From Actinomycetota bacterium (GTDB taxonomy: Bacteria > Actinomycetota > Acidimicrobiia > Acidimicrobiales > UBA8592), in contig PAYW01000024.1 in NCBI GenBank assembly GCA_002715425.1, positions 1 through 24,540 of the forward strand: DNA of 24,540 nucleotides, given 5' to 3'. The translations under genes were made by a program, and so were the position numbers. A model generated the notes under the pieces. It had not been told where the DNA came from. It was given only the letters and a program-made list of their open reading frames with translations, and did not search any database. This document shows, in pieces, positions 8,932 to 16,158 of the stretch (its first letter is position 1; each line of letters begins with the position of its first letter).

Positions 8932-9468
8932 CTAGCTTTCGTCGTAACTCCATAGATCAGATAGATTCCGGTAACGCTGAGCTACATCGAGACCGTAACC
9001 AACAACAAAATCTGGAGGAATTTCAAAACCAATGTATCTGAGTCCTAAATCCCCTTCTTGCCTTCCAGAGCGAACAAGAAGAGCGCATACTTCGAGTGAA
9101 TCAGGATTACGAGAGTTTAATATCTTGCGGAGATAATTTAAGGTAAGCCCGCTATCGATAATATCCTCGACAATGATCACATCTCGACCAGTTAGCTCTA
9201 TGTCAAGATCCTTAACTATTCGAACCACTCCACTTGTTTTGGTCGCATTCCCATATGAAGAGACAGCCATGAAATCGAACTCGACTGGAAGATCTATCGC
9301 TCTGGCTAAATCTGCCATATATATAAATGCTCCTTTTAGGACACAAATAAGTAGTGGCGATCTCCCTTGATAGTCTTCAGTTATCTGCTGACCAAGTTCT
9401 TGGATACGGCTATGGATTTCTTCTCTTGAAAGGAGGACATTTCCGGTTGGTTTTAACTCTTCGGTCAT
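8932..9468 (-). CDS. hpt: Hypoxanthine phosphoribosyltransferase
   Basis: Purine salvage enzyme that converts hypoxanthine or guanine plus PRPP to IMP or GMP. The 178-residue protein has LLICVLKGAFIYMADL at about 39-54, FDFMAVSSYG at about 64-73, and the PRPP-binding motif VIIVEDIIDSGLTL at about 97-110. A C-terminal FVVGYGLDVAQRYRNL segment completes the pattern for bacterial HPRT. It follows tilS after 44 bases in the same direction, the usual tilS-hpt pairing of bacteria. No clear Shine-Dalgarno is seen at the ATG 9468. Confidence 0.96.
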   Translation of the reverse strand: MTEELKPTGNVLLSREEIHSRIQELGQQITEDYQGRSPLLICVLKGAFIYMADLARAIDLPVEFDFMAVSSYGNATKTSGVVRIVKDLDIELTGRDVIIVEDIIDSGLTLNYLRKILNSRNPDSLEVCALLVRSGRQEGDLGLRYIGFEIPPDFVVGYGLDVAQRYRNLSDLWSYDES

Positions 9469-9512
9469 AACGGCATAGCTAATCTATGTAAGTACTTCAT
9501 GAGTGCATAGTT

Positions 9513-10391
9513 TCATATTGCATCAGGTTTCTCAATTCGTAGCACCCTATCTGTTCGGGCCACTCTCCACCCTTTTCCAATATCTGTTGCTAGTGACTCA
9601 AGAAAAGCAACATCAAGTACGCGATTTATGGTCGCTAAATCAGGTGGGTGATCATCACCGCGTGTCTCCCAAATCCAATTTCGGATAGCTTCTCTGGAAA
9701 TGATCCTTGGAGCGTTTTCTAGAGCTTTCGTATCGGTAGGATCAACTTGTTTCGCTTCTTCAGAAATAAATTTGCTTCCATCTCGAAATAGTTCTGATTG
9801 CCTTACAAGTACAGGTACAAGGTCCCGATCGGCTATATCGCAAAGCAATGGTAAGAGTTCATGGCGAATTCGATTACGGCGAAATTGCGGATCGATATTG
9901 CTTGGGTCAGAAACTGTGGTAATACCAAGAGAGGTACATAAGTTCTCGGTCTCAAAGCGACGTAATTGCAATATCGGACGGCTGGTTGTCGGTTCGATGC
10001 CGGCCATACCTTGCCAAGCGCTTCCTCTAAGTAAAGCCAGTAGAATCGTTTCTGCTTGGTCGTCTGCCGTATGTCCAGTTAAGACCTTTTCAGGTAGAAC
10101 GTGATATCTCGCTTGGCGCGCACGTTCTTCAAGGTTTGGCCCGACGTCGACAGTAACTGATCGTGATTCAAATTGAGCACCAAAGCGCTCGGCAGTGGCG
10201 GCAACGATATCGGCTTCTTCGCTGGAGCCTGGTCGTATTCCATGATCAACATGAATAGCAGTAACTTCTAATCCTGCTGAAGAAGCCAACGCTAGTAATG
10301 CCATAGAGTCCGCCCCACCTGAAACAGCACAATTAACCGGTCCATCAGGAAAGGAACAACGTTCTAGCAGGGGTTGAATGATATTTTTCAC
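9513..10391 (-). CDS. tilS: tRNA(Ile)-lysidine synthase
   Basis: Modifies C34 of tRNA-Ile(CAU) to lysidine so that AUA is read as isoleucine. The PP-loop SGGADSMALL is at about 24-33, VDHGIRPGSSEEA follows at about 48-60, then LTGHTADDQAETILL and RNRIRHELLPLL, all typical for TilS. At 292 residues it is short: the extra C-terminal substrate-binding domains of E. coli TilS are missing, as in many actinobacterial versions. Start is GTG at 10391, 35 bases after the DUF2342 stop. Confidence 0.95.
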   Translation of the reverse strand: MKNIIQPLLERCSFPDGPVNCAVSGGADSMALLALASSAGLEVTAIHVDHGIRPGSSEEADIVAATAERFGAQFESRSVTVDVGPNLEERARQARYHVLPEKVLTGHTADDQAETILLALLRGSAWQGMAGIEPTTSRPILQLRRFETENLCTSLGITTVSDPSNIDPQFRRNRIRHELLPLLCDIADRDLVPVLVRQSELFRDGSKFISEEAKQVDPTDTKALENAPRIISREAIRNWIWETRGDDHPPDLATINRVLDVAFLESLATDIGKGWRVARTDRVLRIEKPDAI

Positions 10392-10426
10392 TTCAATTTT
10401 CTCTCAACTTCACTTGGGCCTCCAGA

Positions 10427-11512
10427 TTAAGCTCCGATGGAGCTAGTTTTTTCTGGTTCATCTTTCATCCTGCTTATCCAAAGATCTGGGAGTTGGATTT
10501 CTTCCATGGATGGAAGATTTTCTGGTTTTTCCCATGCCCGATTTAGAAGCTCTTGACCCCCGACACCTTCAACTTCAGAAATAAAGGCCTCTCCAGCTTG
10601 GTACTGGTTTAGTTTTGCTTCCAAACCGATAATTTTTTGGAAAATTCTACTAAACCCTTTTGCAGAGTTTCGGCGGTCTCGAAGCGTTTTCGCAAAGTAA
10701 CTGGCGCTCGGGATGTGATCTGCTCCTGCGCGATCCATGGTGACATCTCCATGGCCTTCTAGAAGACTCATCATTCCTGAAATTTGGTTGATTGTTTCTC
10801 GTTGCTTTGGGGTTGTTAGTAGATTCGGAATTCCACCTTCTGTAAATGGGTCCTCTCCGTTTTTTTTAGCTTCTACAATGCGCCTGACGGCTTCTTTGAG
10901 AATTTCCGGGTCAGGGTCAACTGTGTCTAGGGTTTGGTTTACTAGTCCTAGAAAGTGATCTCGGAGCCAAGGTACACCAGTGAACTGTGCACGATGGGTA
11001 CATTCATGGAGGGCTAGCCACAGGCGGAATTCTTCAGGGGGAAAGCCGTACTTGCTTTCCAACGCAAGAACGTTTGGTCCGACGTAATAAACCATGTCCT
11101 GATCTTCTGGATTTTCATCTTCGACTATAAGGAGGTCATACTGGCCCAAAACTCGACCTGACATCCACCCCAGAAGCATACCCATCTCAGCGCCGCTGGC
11201 TTTAATACCGAGCTCACCTAGAAATGACTTCTCTTTACTCGCAAGCTTCCCCGCTAACGGCCGAAGAAGTCTTTGAAAGGAGTCAATGTTCGCTTCAATC
11301 CACATCGGTCTGTCTGCAACTCGTCCTCTCGCTGAACCCATGTGTGAATGAAGTCCTGTTTCTTCTGCTACTAACTGCTCTGCCTGCGCCGTGAAACGTT
11401 CGAAATCCGGAGCAAGAGTTGCGTAATGGTATGAAGAACTAGAAGGCCTACGCTCGCTTATTCGGATTGCAACTCGGCGAGCAAGATCCCAATCAACCGA
11501 ATTGTCTTGCAC
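10427..11512 (-). CDS. Zinc-dependent metalloprotease family (DUF2342) protein
   Basis: A 361-residue protein of the actinobacterial DUF2342 family, some members of which are labelled coenzyme F420-associated. It has an HExxH motif, HECTH at 169-173, in LALHECTHRAQF, preceded by YYVGPNVLALE and a mainly helical N-terminal half. A conserved EGHGD segment (about 254-258) may supply a further zinc ligand. Biological substrate is unknown. The start is a GTG at 11512, two bases after the stop of the small membrane protein gene, so the two are probably coupled. Location just before tilS-hpt matches the Mycobacterium tuberculosis neighbourhood as I recall it (Rv3626c-Rv3624c). Confidence 0.88.
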   Translation of the reverse strand: MQDNSVDWDLARRVAIRISERRPSSSSYHYATLAPDFERFTAQAEQLVAEETGLHSHMGSARGRVADRPMWIEANIDSFQRLLRPLAGKLASKEKSFLGELGIKASGAEMGMLLGWMSGRVLGQYDLLIVEDENPEDQDMVYYVGPNVLALESKYGFPPEEFRLWLALHECTHRAQFTGVPWLRDHFLGLVNQTLDTVDPDPEILKEAVRRIVEAKKNGEDPFTEGGIPNLLTTPKQRETINQISGMMSLLEGHGDVTMDRAGADHIPSASYFAKTLRDRRNSAKGFSRIFQKIIGLEAKLNQYQAGEAFISEVEGVGGQELLNRAWEKPENLPSMEEIQLPDLWISRMKDEPEKTSSIGA

Positions 11513-11514
11513 CG

Positions 11515-11703
11515 TTAAATATCCGGTGTCTGTTTTTTATAACGGGGAGGGTATTTCGGCTTGACCACCTTAAACAGGTAACCCCCTATTACAGCAAGAA
11601 CCGTAAGTATGGTGGCTGGGGTGAGGACAACGGCAATCCACCAATGCCATTCATTTGCTGCAAGAATACCCATAGTTTGATCGTAGACGCGAAAAGGGTG
11701 CAT
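11515..11703 (-). CDS. Small single-pass membrane protein
   Basis: A 62-residue protein I do not recognise. It has a soluble N-terminus of about 20 residues, one strong membrane segment (about 21-47, WWIAVVLTPATILTVLAVIG within it), and a basic, Pro- and Tyr-containing tail (PKYPPRYKKQ). AAGGTG lies 4 bases before the ATG. It ends two bases before the DUF2342 start, so it is likely the first gene of the run through tilS and hpt. The tail should be cytoplasmic by the positive-inside rule. Real because of the Shine-Dalgarno, coupling and composition. Confidence 0.7.
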   Translation of the reverse strand: MHPFRVYDQTMGILAANEWHWWIAVVLTPATILTVLAVIGGYLFKVVKPKYPPRYKKQTPDI

Positions 11704-11815
11704 CTGACACCTTAAAGAAGGGAATTACAAAATTCGGTAAACTGCTATAGATATTGAAAACATTTAGACCCTCTCGAAAAACTATTAATAGGAAATGCTT
11801 AAGGTGATCAGGTTT

Positions 11816-12142
11816 TTAGAGATCAGAGATCGTGATATCTTTCAGGTCGATCCTTTGTAGCGATTCGCTTATCCGAAGCTGAAGGGAAGGTGGCGCCTTG
11901 TCAGTCGCTCTCTGCGCCATAGCTAATTTGAAACGTATTTCGAGGTCGAGTGCGCTGAGACACTGGACGCAACCACCAAAATGGCTCCTCACTGCTTGAA
12001 TTAATTGAGGATTTGGGACTCCTTCAAGTGCTTGAGTAATAAGCATTTTAGAATCTTCACACTTATGGGCATCTGTGGGTGCGCTATAAAGCATTTCGGA
12101 AGACTGCTCTAACGCTTCGTTCTTTTCGGAAGGACCGATCAT
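11816..12142 (-). CDS. rsrA: Zinc-type anti-sigma factor, RsrA-like
   Basis: A 108-residue cytoplasmic protein whose first half carries the ZAS motif: Cys28, His54, Cys58 and Cys61 (C-x25-H-x3-C-x2-C). In RsrA/RshA this site binds zinc, and the cysteines form a disulfide under thiol stress, releasing the sigma factor. The ATG overlaps the end of the sigma gene by 4 bases, which supports co-expression and partnership. Spacing before the His is a few residues shorter than the classical RsrA C-x29-H, and the C-terminal half is weakly conserved. The family call rests on motif plus position. Confidence 0.85.
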   Translation of the reverse strand: MIGPSEKNEALEQSSEMLYSAPTDAHKCEDSKMLITQALEGVPNPQLIQAVRSHFGGCVQCLSALDLEIRFKLAMAQRATDKAPPSLQLRISESLQRIDLKDITISDL

Positions 12143-12771
12143 GATCTACCTCCTGCTCCTACCGTTGCTGGTAATCGCTCTTCATATGAATGCATCTGAG
12201 AAGGTCCAACCAGTAATCCCCGTTTACTTGCAAATTCCAAAAGATCTTTTTGAAGTTTTGCTCTTCCGCGATGCAGGCGCGACATCACGGTACCGTCAGG
12301 AATCTCAAGTATCTCAGCTATTTCCTTGTACGAGAAACCTTGGACATCTGCAAGTAGGACTACTTCTCGGTACTGAGTAGGAAGGTTCTCAACAGCATCT
12401 TTAATCTCATCTTCAGTTAATCGTTCAAATAGCATATCCTCTGCGCTCATCCCTAACGTACTATTTTGTCCACTTCCTAAACGTCGGAATAGGTACATGT
12501 CATCAACTTCATCAAAATCTTCCTCCTCAAAGCCTCGTTGCTTCTTCCGGTAATTATTTATAAAGCTATTTGTGAGGATTCGAAATAACCAAGCGCGAAG
12601 GTTTGTGCCTTCTTTAAAACTGGAAAATGCCCTATAGCCTTTTAGATACGTCTCTTGCACGAGGTCTTCAGCATCTGATGAATTCTTTGTAAGTCTAAGG
12701 GCATGCGAGTAGAGCTGATCCATAAAGGGCATTGCCATCGATTCAAATTCAGCTTGATCAGCCATAGTCAT
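12139..12771 (-). CDS. sigR: ECF RNA polymerase sigma factor, SigR/SigH type
   Basis: A 210-residue ECF sigma factor. Region 2 covers about 13-80, with [16 protein letters not shown] and the very characteristic [20 protein letters not shown] core of the SigR/SigH (ECF12) group. Region 4 covers about 128-185, with [19 protein letters not shown] and [14 protein letters not shown]. These factors direct the thiol-oxidative stress response and are held by the redox-sensitive anti-sigma encoded next. Start is ATG 12771 (a second ATG lies two codons later); no Shine-Dalgarno is seen. I found no GGAAT-N18-GTT autoregulatory promoter immediately upstream. The tRNA-Thr gene lies 71 bases before it. Confidence 0.95.
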   Translation of the reverse strand: MTMADQAEFESMAMPFMDQLYSHALRLTKNSSDAEDLVQETYLKGYRAFSSFKEGTNLRAWLFRILTNSFINNYRKKQRGFEEEDFDEVDDMYLFRRLGSGQNSTLGMSAEDMLFERLTEDEIKDAVENLPTQYREVVLLADVQGFSYKEIAEILEIPDGTVMSRLHRGRAKLQKDLLEFASKRGLLVGPSQMHSYEERLPATVGAGGRS

Positions 12772-12783
12772 AGTCTACCGATT

Positions 12784-12803
12784 AAAAAATAGGGAACTCT
12801 CCT
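12784..12803 (-). terminator. Weak terminator-like hairpin after tRNA-Thr
   Basis: On the minus strand a short imperfect stem around AGGAGAGTTCCCT (12803-12791) is followed by a T-rich run ending near 12784. It lies between tRNA-Thr and the sigma factor gene. The stem is only 3-4 pairs, so it may not terminate at all. Confidence 0.15.
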
Positions 12804-12842
12804 GCATTTACTTTTCTACATCGATGTCTGGGAAAAATTTTG

Positions 12843-12915
12843 AGCCCGAGAGGGGAATTGAACCCCTGACCTATTCATTACGAGTGAATCGCTCTACCAA
12901 CTGAGCTACCCGGGC
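12843..12915 (-). tRNA. tRNA-Thr (anticodon CGU)
   Basis: On the minus strand a complete cloverleaf can be drawn. The acceptor stem is GCCCGGG/CTCGGGC (with one G-T pair), followed by the D-arm GCTCAGTTGGTAGAGC. The anticodon arm ATTCA-CTCGTAA-TGAAT has anticodon CGT, and the T-arm is AGGGG-TTCAATT-CCCCT. The CCA end is not encoded (the next bases are CAA). The last base (12843, T) is taken as the discriminator. It sits between holB and the sigma gene, in the same direction. Confidence 0.97.
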
Positions 12916-12960
12916 GAGAATTCATACCGTAGCAACACATATCCAGGTTAACGACTTAGG

Positions 12961-14016
12961 TTATGTTTCTTCATCGGAAAGTGAAACAAAAAGACCTTGA
13001 AGTAGAAGACTTTCATTTGGGTTTCTATTAAGCGCTCCGTTTGTTCTACGGACATGTTCAATTGAACGCGCAAGTGACTCAGAAGGAGCTTCATGAATTT
13101 TGTCCCCAAGAACATTTGCTAGGGTGGCAAAACCAAACCGAAGTTCATCAATTCGTAAACGTCGAATCTCTCTTTTGTGATTAGCCTCAAGTTCTTTTCT
13201 TCCGGACCCTCTAACACCTAAAGCCTCTTCGCGCTCTGTTAATGCTTCGATTTCCTGAACATGTCTCTTATCGATTACCGTCTGAGCTTCATCAAGACTA
13301 TTTCGAATTTCTTCAACGATCTCAGCGATTACATGCCCGTCTTTATTCAATCGTTCAGGAATCAATTTCCACATGTTGAATCGATCAGTGACTTTTTGGT
13401 CATTGATCAGATCAGATGCCCTATGAAGGTCTCCTCGTGATGCGAGAGCCACCGTTTTAGCTGTTTCAACTTCAAAATTTTGCTCAAGAAGCCAATCATG
13501 GATTCCAGATGTTGAAATTGGATGAAACTCCAATGTCATACACCGCGAGGCAATAGTAATTTGCTCATCAGGAATATTTTCCCCCATAAGTACGATGATC
13601 GTAGACGAAGGGGGTTCTTCAAGGGTTTTTAGAAGACGACCCACAGCAGTGGCATTGGCAGTATGAAACCTATCAGCGACGATAATCTTTTTAGGGCTCT
13701 CTACTGGTGTTCGGCTTGCTTGATTTATAACTATCTGAACTTCTTCGTCTCGATACTGGTTTCCTTGTGGCGAGACGCGAACTAAATCTGGGTGCTCTCC
13801 GCGAAGCACCAGCCGTTTTACTCTGTCAGCTTCAGCACGATCTAAGCCATCACTTAAAATCAGAGCGGCAAACCCTTTGGCAGCCTCCCATCGACACGAA
13901 CCCCTTGGACCTACAAAAAAATATGCATGGAGAGGATCAGAAGCAGAAGTTTCTAGTTGTGCGATAACTTTCTCTTGTTCAACCACACGATCGAATACTG
14001 AAGATTGCACTCCCAT
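12961..14016 (-). CDS. holB: DNA polymerase III subunit delta'
   Basis: Clamp-loader subunit, AAA+ fold without ATPase activity. The 351-residue protein begins with VFDRVVEQEKVIAQLE. It has a degenerate Walker A GPRGSCRW at 36-43 (the P-loop Lys is missing), HPDLVRVSP, LLKTLEEPPSSTIIVL and the SRC sensor motif in TIASRCMTLEF. The four-Cys zinc module usual between the P-loop and HPDL is absent: VKRLVLRGEHPDL has no cysteines. The C-terminal collar domain is divergent and contains a helical, charged stretch (about 230-285). The start is one base after the tmk stop; the topA-tmk-holB order matches other actinobacteria. Confidence 0.9.
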   Translation of the reverse strand: MGVQSSVFDRVVEQEKVIAQLETSASDPLHAYFFVGPRGSCRWEAAKGFAALILSDGLDRAEADRVKRLVLRGEHPDLVRVSPQGNQYRDEEVQIVINQASRTPVESPKKIIVADRFHTANATAVGRLLKTLEEPPSSTIIVLMGENIPDEQITIASRCMTLEFHPISTSGIHDWLLEQNFEVETAKTVALASRGDLHRASDLINDQKVTDRFNMWKLIPERLNKDGHVIAEIVEEIRNSLDEAQTVIDKRHVQEIEALTEREEALGVRGSGRKELEANHKREIRRLRIDELRFGFATLANVLGDKIHEAPSESLARSIEHVRRTNGALNRNPNESLLLQGLFVSLSDEET

Positions 14017-14017
14017 A

Positions 14018-14638
14018 TCACGAACTCGAACTGGCGAAAGAGAGATCTAGGTGTCCCATTATAGCTTGATCAACAAGGCTACTAACCTGCTCGAGAGAAC
14101 CAGAGCCATCAATAACTACCCATTTTTCAGGAGCGCTTTCTGCTAGTTCTAAATAACCTCTACGAACTTTTTCGTGAAATTCAGTTGTCTCACTTTCAAA
14201 CCTGTCAGGCATATCTGTTCTTCGTTGCATAGATAACTCCACAGGAACGTCTATGAGTACTGTTAAATCTGGGAGAAGCCCATTTGTCGCAAAGATCGAC
14301 AACTCTCTCACATCGTTTACAGGAAGACCCGTTGCATACCCTTGGTAGACGAGAGACGAAGCTAGGAATCGATCTGAGACTACATGTATCCCATTTTTTA
14401 GATTAGGTCGAATAACTTCTTCGACCAACTGGGCTCTCGATGCAGCCATAAGAAGCGCTTCCGTTCGAAATGCAAGGGGGCTTTGAGCATCAAGAAGAAG
14501 TTCGCGAAGTGACTCTCCAACTTCAGTACCTCCAGGTTCTCGAGTGAAAATAGCTCCAATAAGGTCAGATATGCGCCGCGCTTGAGTGGTTTTTCCACTG
14601 GCATCTCCACCTTCAAAAGCTATAAGTAATCCAGTCAC
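14018..14638 (-). CDS. tmk: Thymidylate kinase
   Basis: Phosphorylates dTMP to dTDP. The 206-residue protein has the P-loop GGDASGKT at 10-17, the TREPGGTEVGESLREL segment at about 33-48, the DRFLASSLVYQG motif at about 89-100 and an arginine-containing lid region (SMQRRTDMPDRFES). The start overlaps the end of the MFS gene by 4 bases. In Streptomyces the MFS part and the kinase are, as I recall, one fused protein in this place. Here they are separate frames. Confidence 0.96.
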   Translation of the reverse strand: MTGLLIAFEGGDASGKTTQARRISDLIGAIFTREPGGTEVGESLRELLLDAQSPLAFRTEALLMAASRAQLVEEVIRPNLKNGIHVVSDRFLASSLVYQGYATGLPVNDVRELSIFATNGLLPDLTVLIDVPVELSMQRRTDMPDRFESETTEFHEKVRRGYLELAESAPEKWVVIDGSGSLEQVSSLVDQAIMGHLDLSFASSSS

Positions 14639-16104
14639 TTAGTTTTCTCCTCCCTATCTAAGGCTAGATCATCCTCTAGAAAATTTCTCACTGAAGTGAA
14701 GGCAAGAAAACCAGCTCCAAGAATGATTAGAGATGCCATCCATAATGTAATTCGAACACCTGGAATAAACACTCTCCAACCGAAAACGCTGAGTCGTTTA
14801 TCGAATATTTCTTCAGATAGTCCGTTGAGGGTGGCGGCAACGAATGGGCCTATAGACATTGCAATGATTAGAGACAGTCTGACAATGGTGTAGACAGCAG
14901 AAAAAATTCTTCCGCGAAGTTCCTCAGCGACACTGATCTGCAAAAGGGTGAATCCCAAGACATAAATTGCTCCAGCAAAGACTCCTAGCAAACCTATAAG
15001 AGCTGCCGCTGGCCATAACCCAGACATCGATGCTGCAACGAGAAGACTGGCACCTGCAGCAAAGACTGAAAAAACAAATAGCTTCAACTGTCCAACTTTA
15101 TTTTTTGACATTGCAAGAGAAGCAACCCCAACCGCAACACCTATACCTAATGCTGTCTGAAGGACGGACATACCATCAGCTGGATTTTCACCTAGGACAT
15201 CTTTTGCGAAAATTGGCCCTAGAGGTATCAGCATGCCTCCACCAATTAAGCCGGCGCCCAACGCGGCACAAACAGCTCGGACGACTGGGTTAACGAAGAT
15301 AAATTCCCAACCTTCGCGTAATTCCTTAATTGTCGATGATAAATCAAGGCGGGGTTTCTTTTTGGGTGAAGTTTCAGGGATTGAACGTTGAGGTATAGCA
15401 ATAAATAGAATCATTAATGCTGAAAAGAGAAATGTAAGTGAATCGGTATAAAAACCTAGTCCAATTTGATCAGCATTAAACGATGACGCTCCGGGCCATG
15501 ATGAAATTTTATCGGCGAAGCGGCCGAGAAAGATAAAGATAGCTGCAGCTATTGGAACCGTTCCGTAGGTTGCTGCCATTTGAAGCGAATTTACGGTCGT
15601 AAGGCTTTCCTTTGGGACGATACTGGGAACCACTGAGTCTTTTGCTGGAATCCATAACAGAGTAAAGATTTCTAGAGCAAGGGACGCCAGCACTAAATGC
15701 CATACAGCTGAGGCAAATGGAAGAAGAAGTAGAATCAGCACTCGAGCGAGATCACAGTAAATCATCACTTTCTTCCGGTCCCAGCGATCTACAAGCACGC
15801 CTGCAAGAGGAGCCAAGAAGAGACCTGGAATTATCCGAACAGAAAAGACAAAACCTACAGCTGTTTCAGGAGTACCTCCTCCCAATTCAGTGGCGGCGGC
15901 GGCAATAGCAAGAAAACCAAGCCAATCACCAGTTGATCCAACTGCTTGTACGATCCATAAACGGAAATATTGAAAACTTCCAAATATTTTCTCGACCCAC
16001 AGATTCCCAGCAAGGCTTTGATGGCCTGCAACGAGATCTCCATGATGGGAAGTTGAAGATTGTTCTGAAGTCACGCGATCAGAGTAGTTTGAAGTCTTAA
16101 GCAA
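14635..16104 (-). CDS. MFS transporter (MFS_3-like)
   Basis: A 489-residue membrane protein with about 12 predicted transmembrane helices. A cytoplasmic N-terminal tail of about 45 residues comes first. The MFS loop 2-3 signature GVLVDRWDRKKVMIYCD is at about 100-116, and SLALEIFTLLWIPAKDSVVP follows. A long central loop (about 235-265, with PKKKPRLDL) separates the halves. The substrate is unknown. It overlaps tmk by 4 bases and is likely co-transcribed with it. The TTG at 16104 starts the longest frame; a GTG about 11 codons later is an alternative, and neither has a clear Shine-Dalgarno. topA ends 54 bases upstream. Confidence 0.9.
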   Translation of the reverse strand: MLKTSNYSDRVTSEQSSTSHHGDLVAGHQSLAGNLWVEKIFGSFQYFRLWIVQAVGSTGDWLGFLAIAAAATELGGGTPETAVGFVFSVRIIPGLFLAPLAGVLVDRWDRKKVMIYCDLARVLILLLLPFASAVWHLVLASLALEIFTLLWIPAKDSVVPSIVPKESLTTVNSLQMAATYGTVPIAAAIFIFLGRFADKISSWPGASSFNADQIGLGFYTDSLTFLFSALMILFIAIPQRSIPETSPKKKPRLDLSSTIKELREGWEFIFVNPVVRAVCAALGAGLIGGGMLIPLGPIFAKDVLGENPADGMSVLQTALGIGVAVGVASLAMSKNKVGQLKLFVFSVFAAGASLLVAASMSGLWPAAALIGLLGVFAGAIYVLGFTLLQISVAEELRGRIFSAVYTIVRLSLIIAMSIGPFVAATLNGLSEEIFDKRLSVFGWRVFIPGVRITLWMASLIILGAGFLAFTSVRNFLEDDLALDREEKTK

Positions 16105-16158
16105 GGCATAAACACAAGAAAAAATTCCAGAAATGTACTGAAAGGGTCCAGACGCTTT

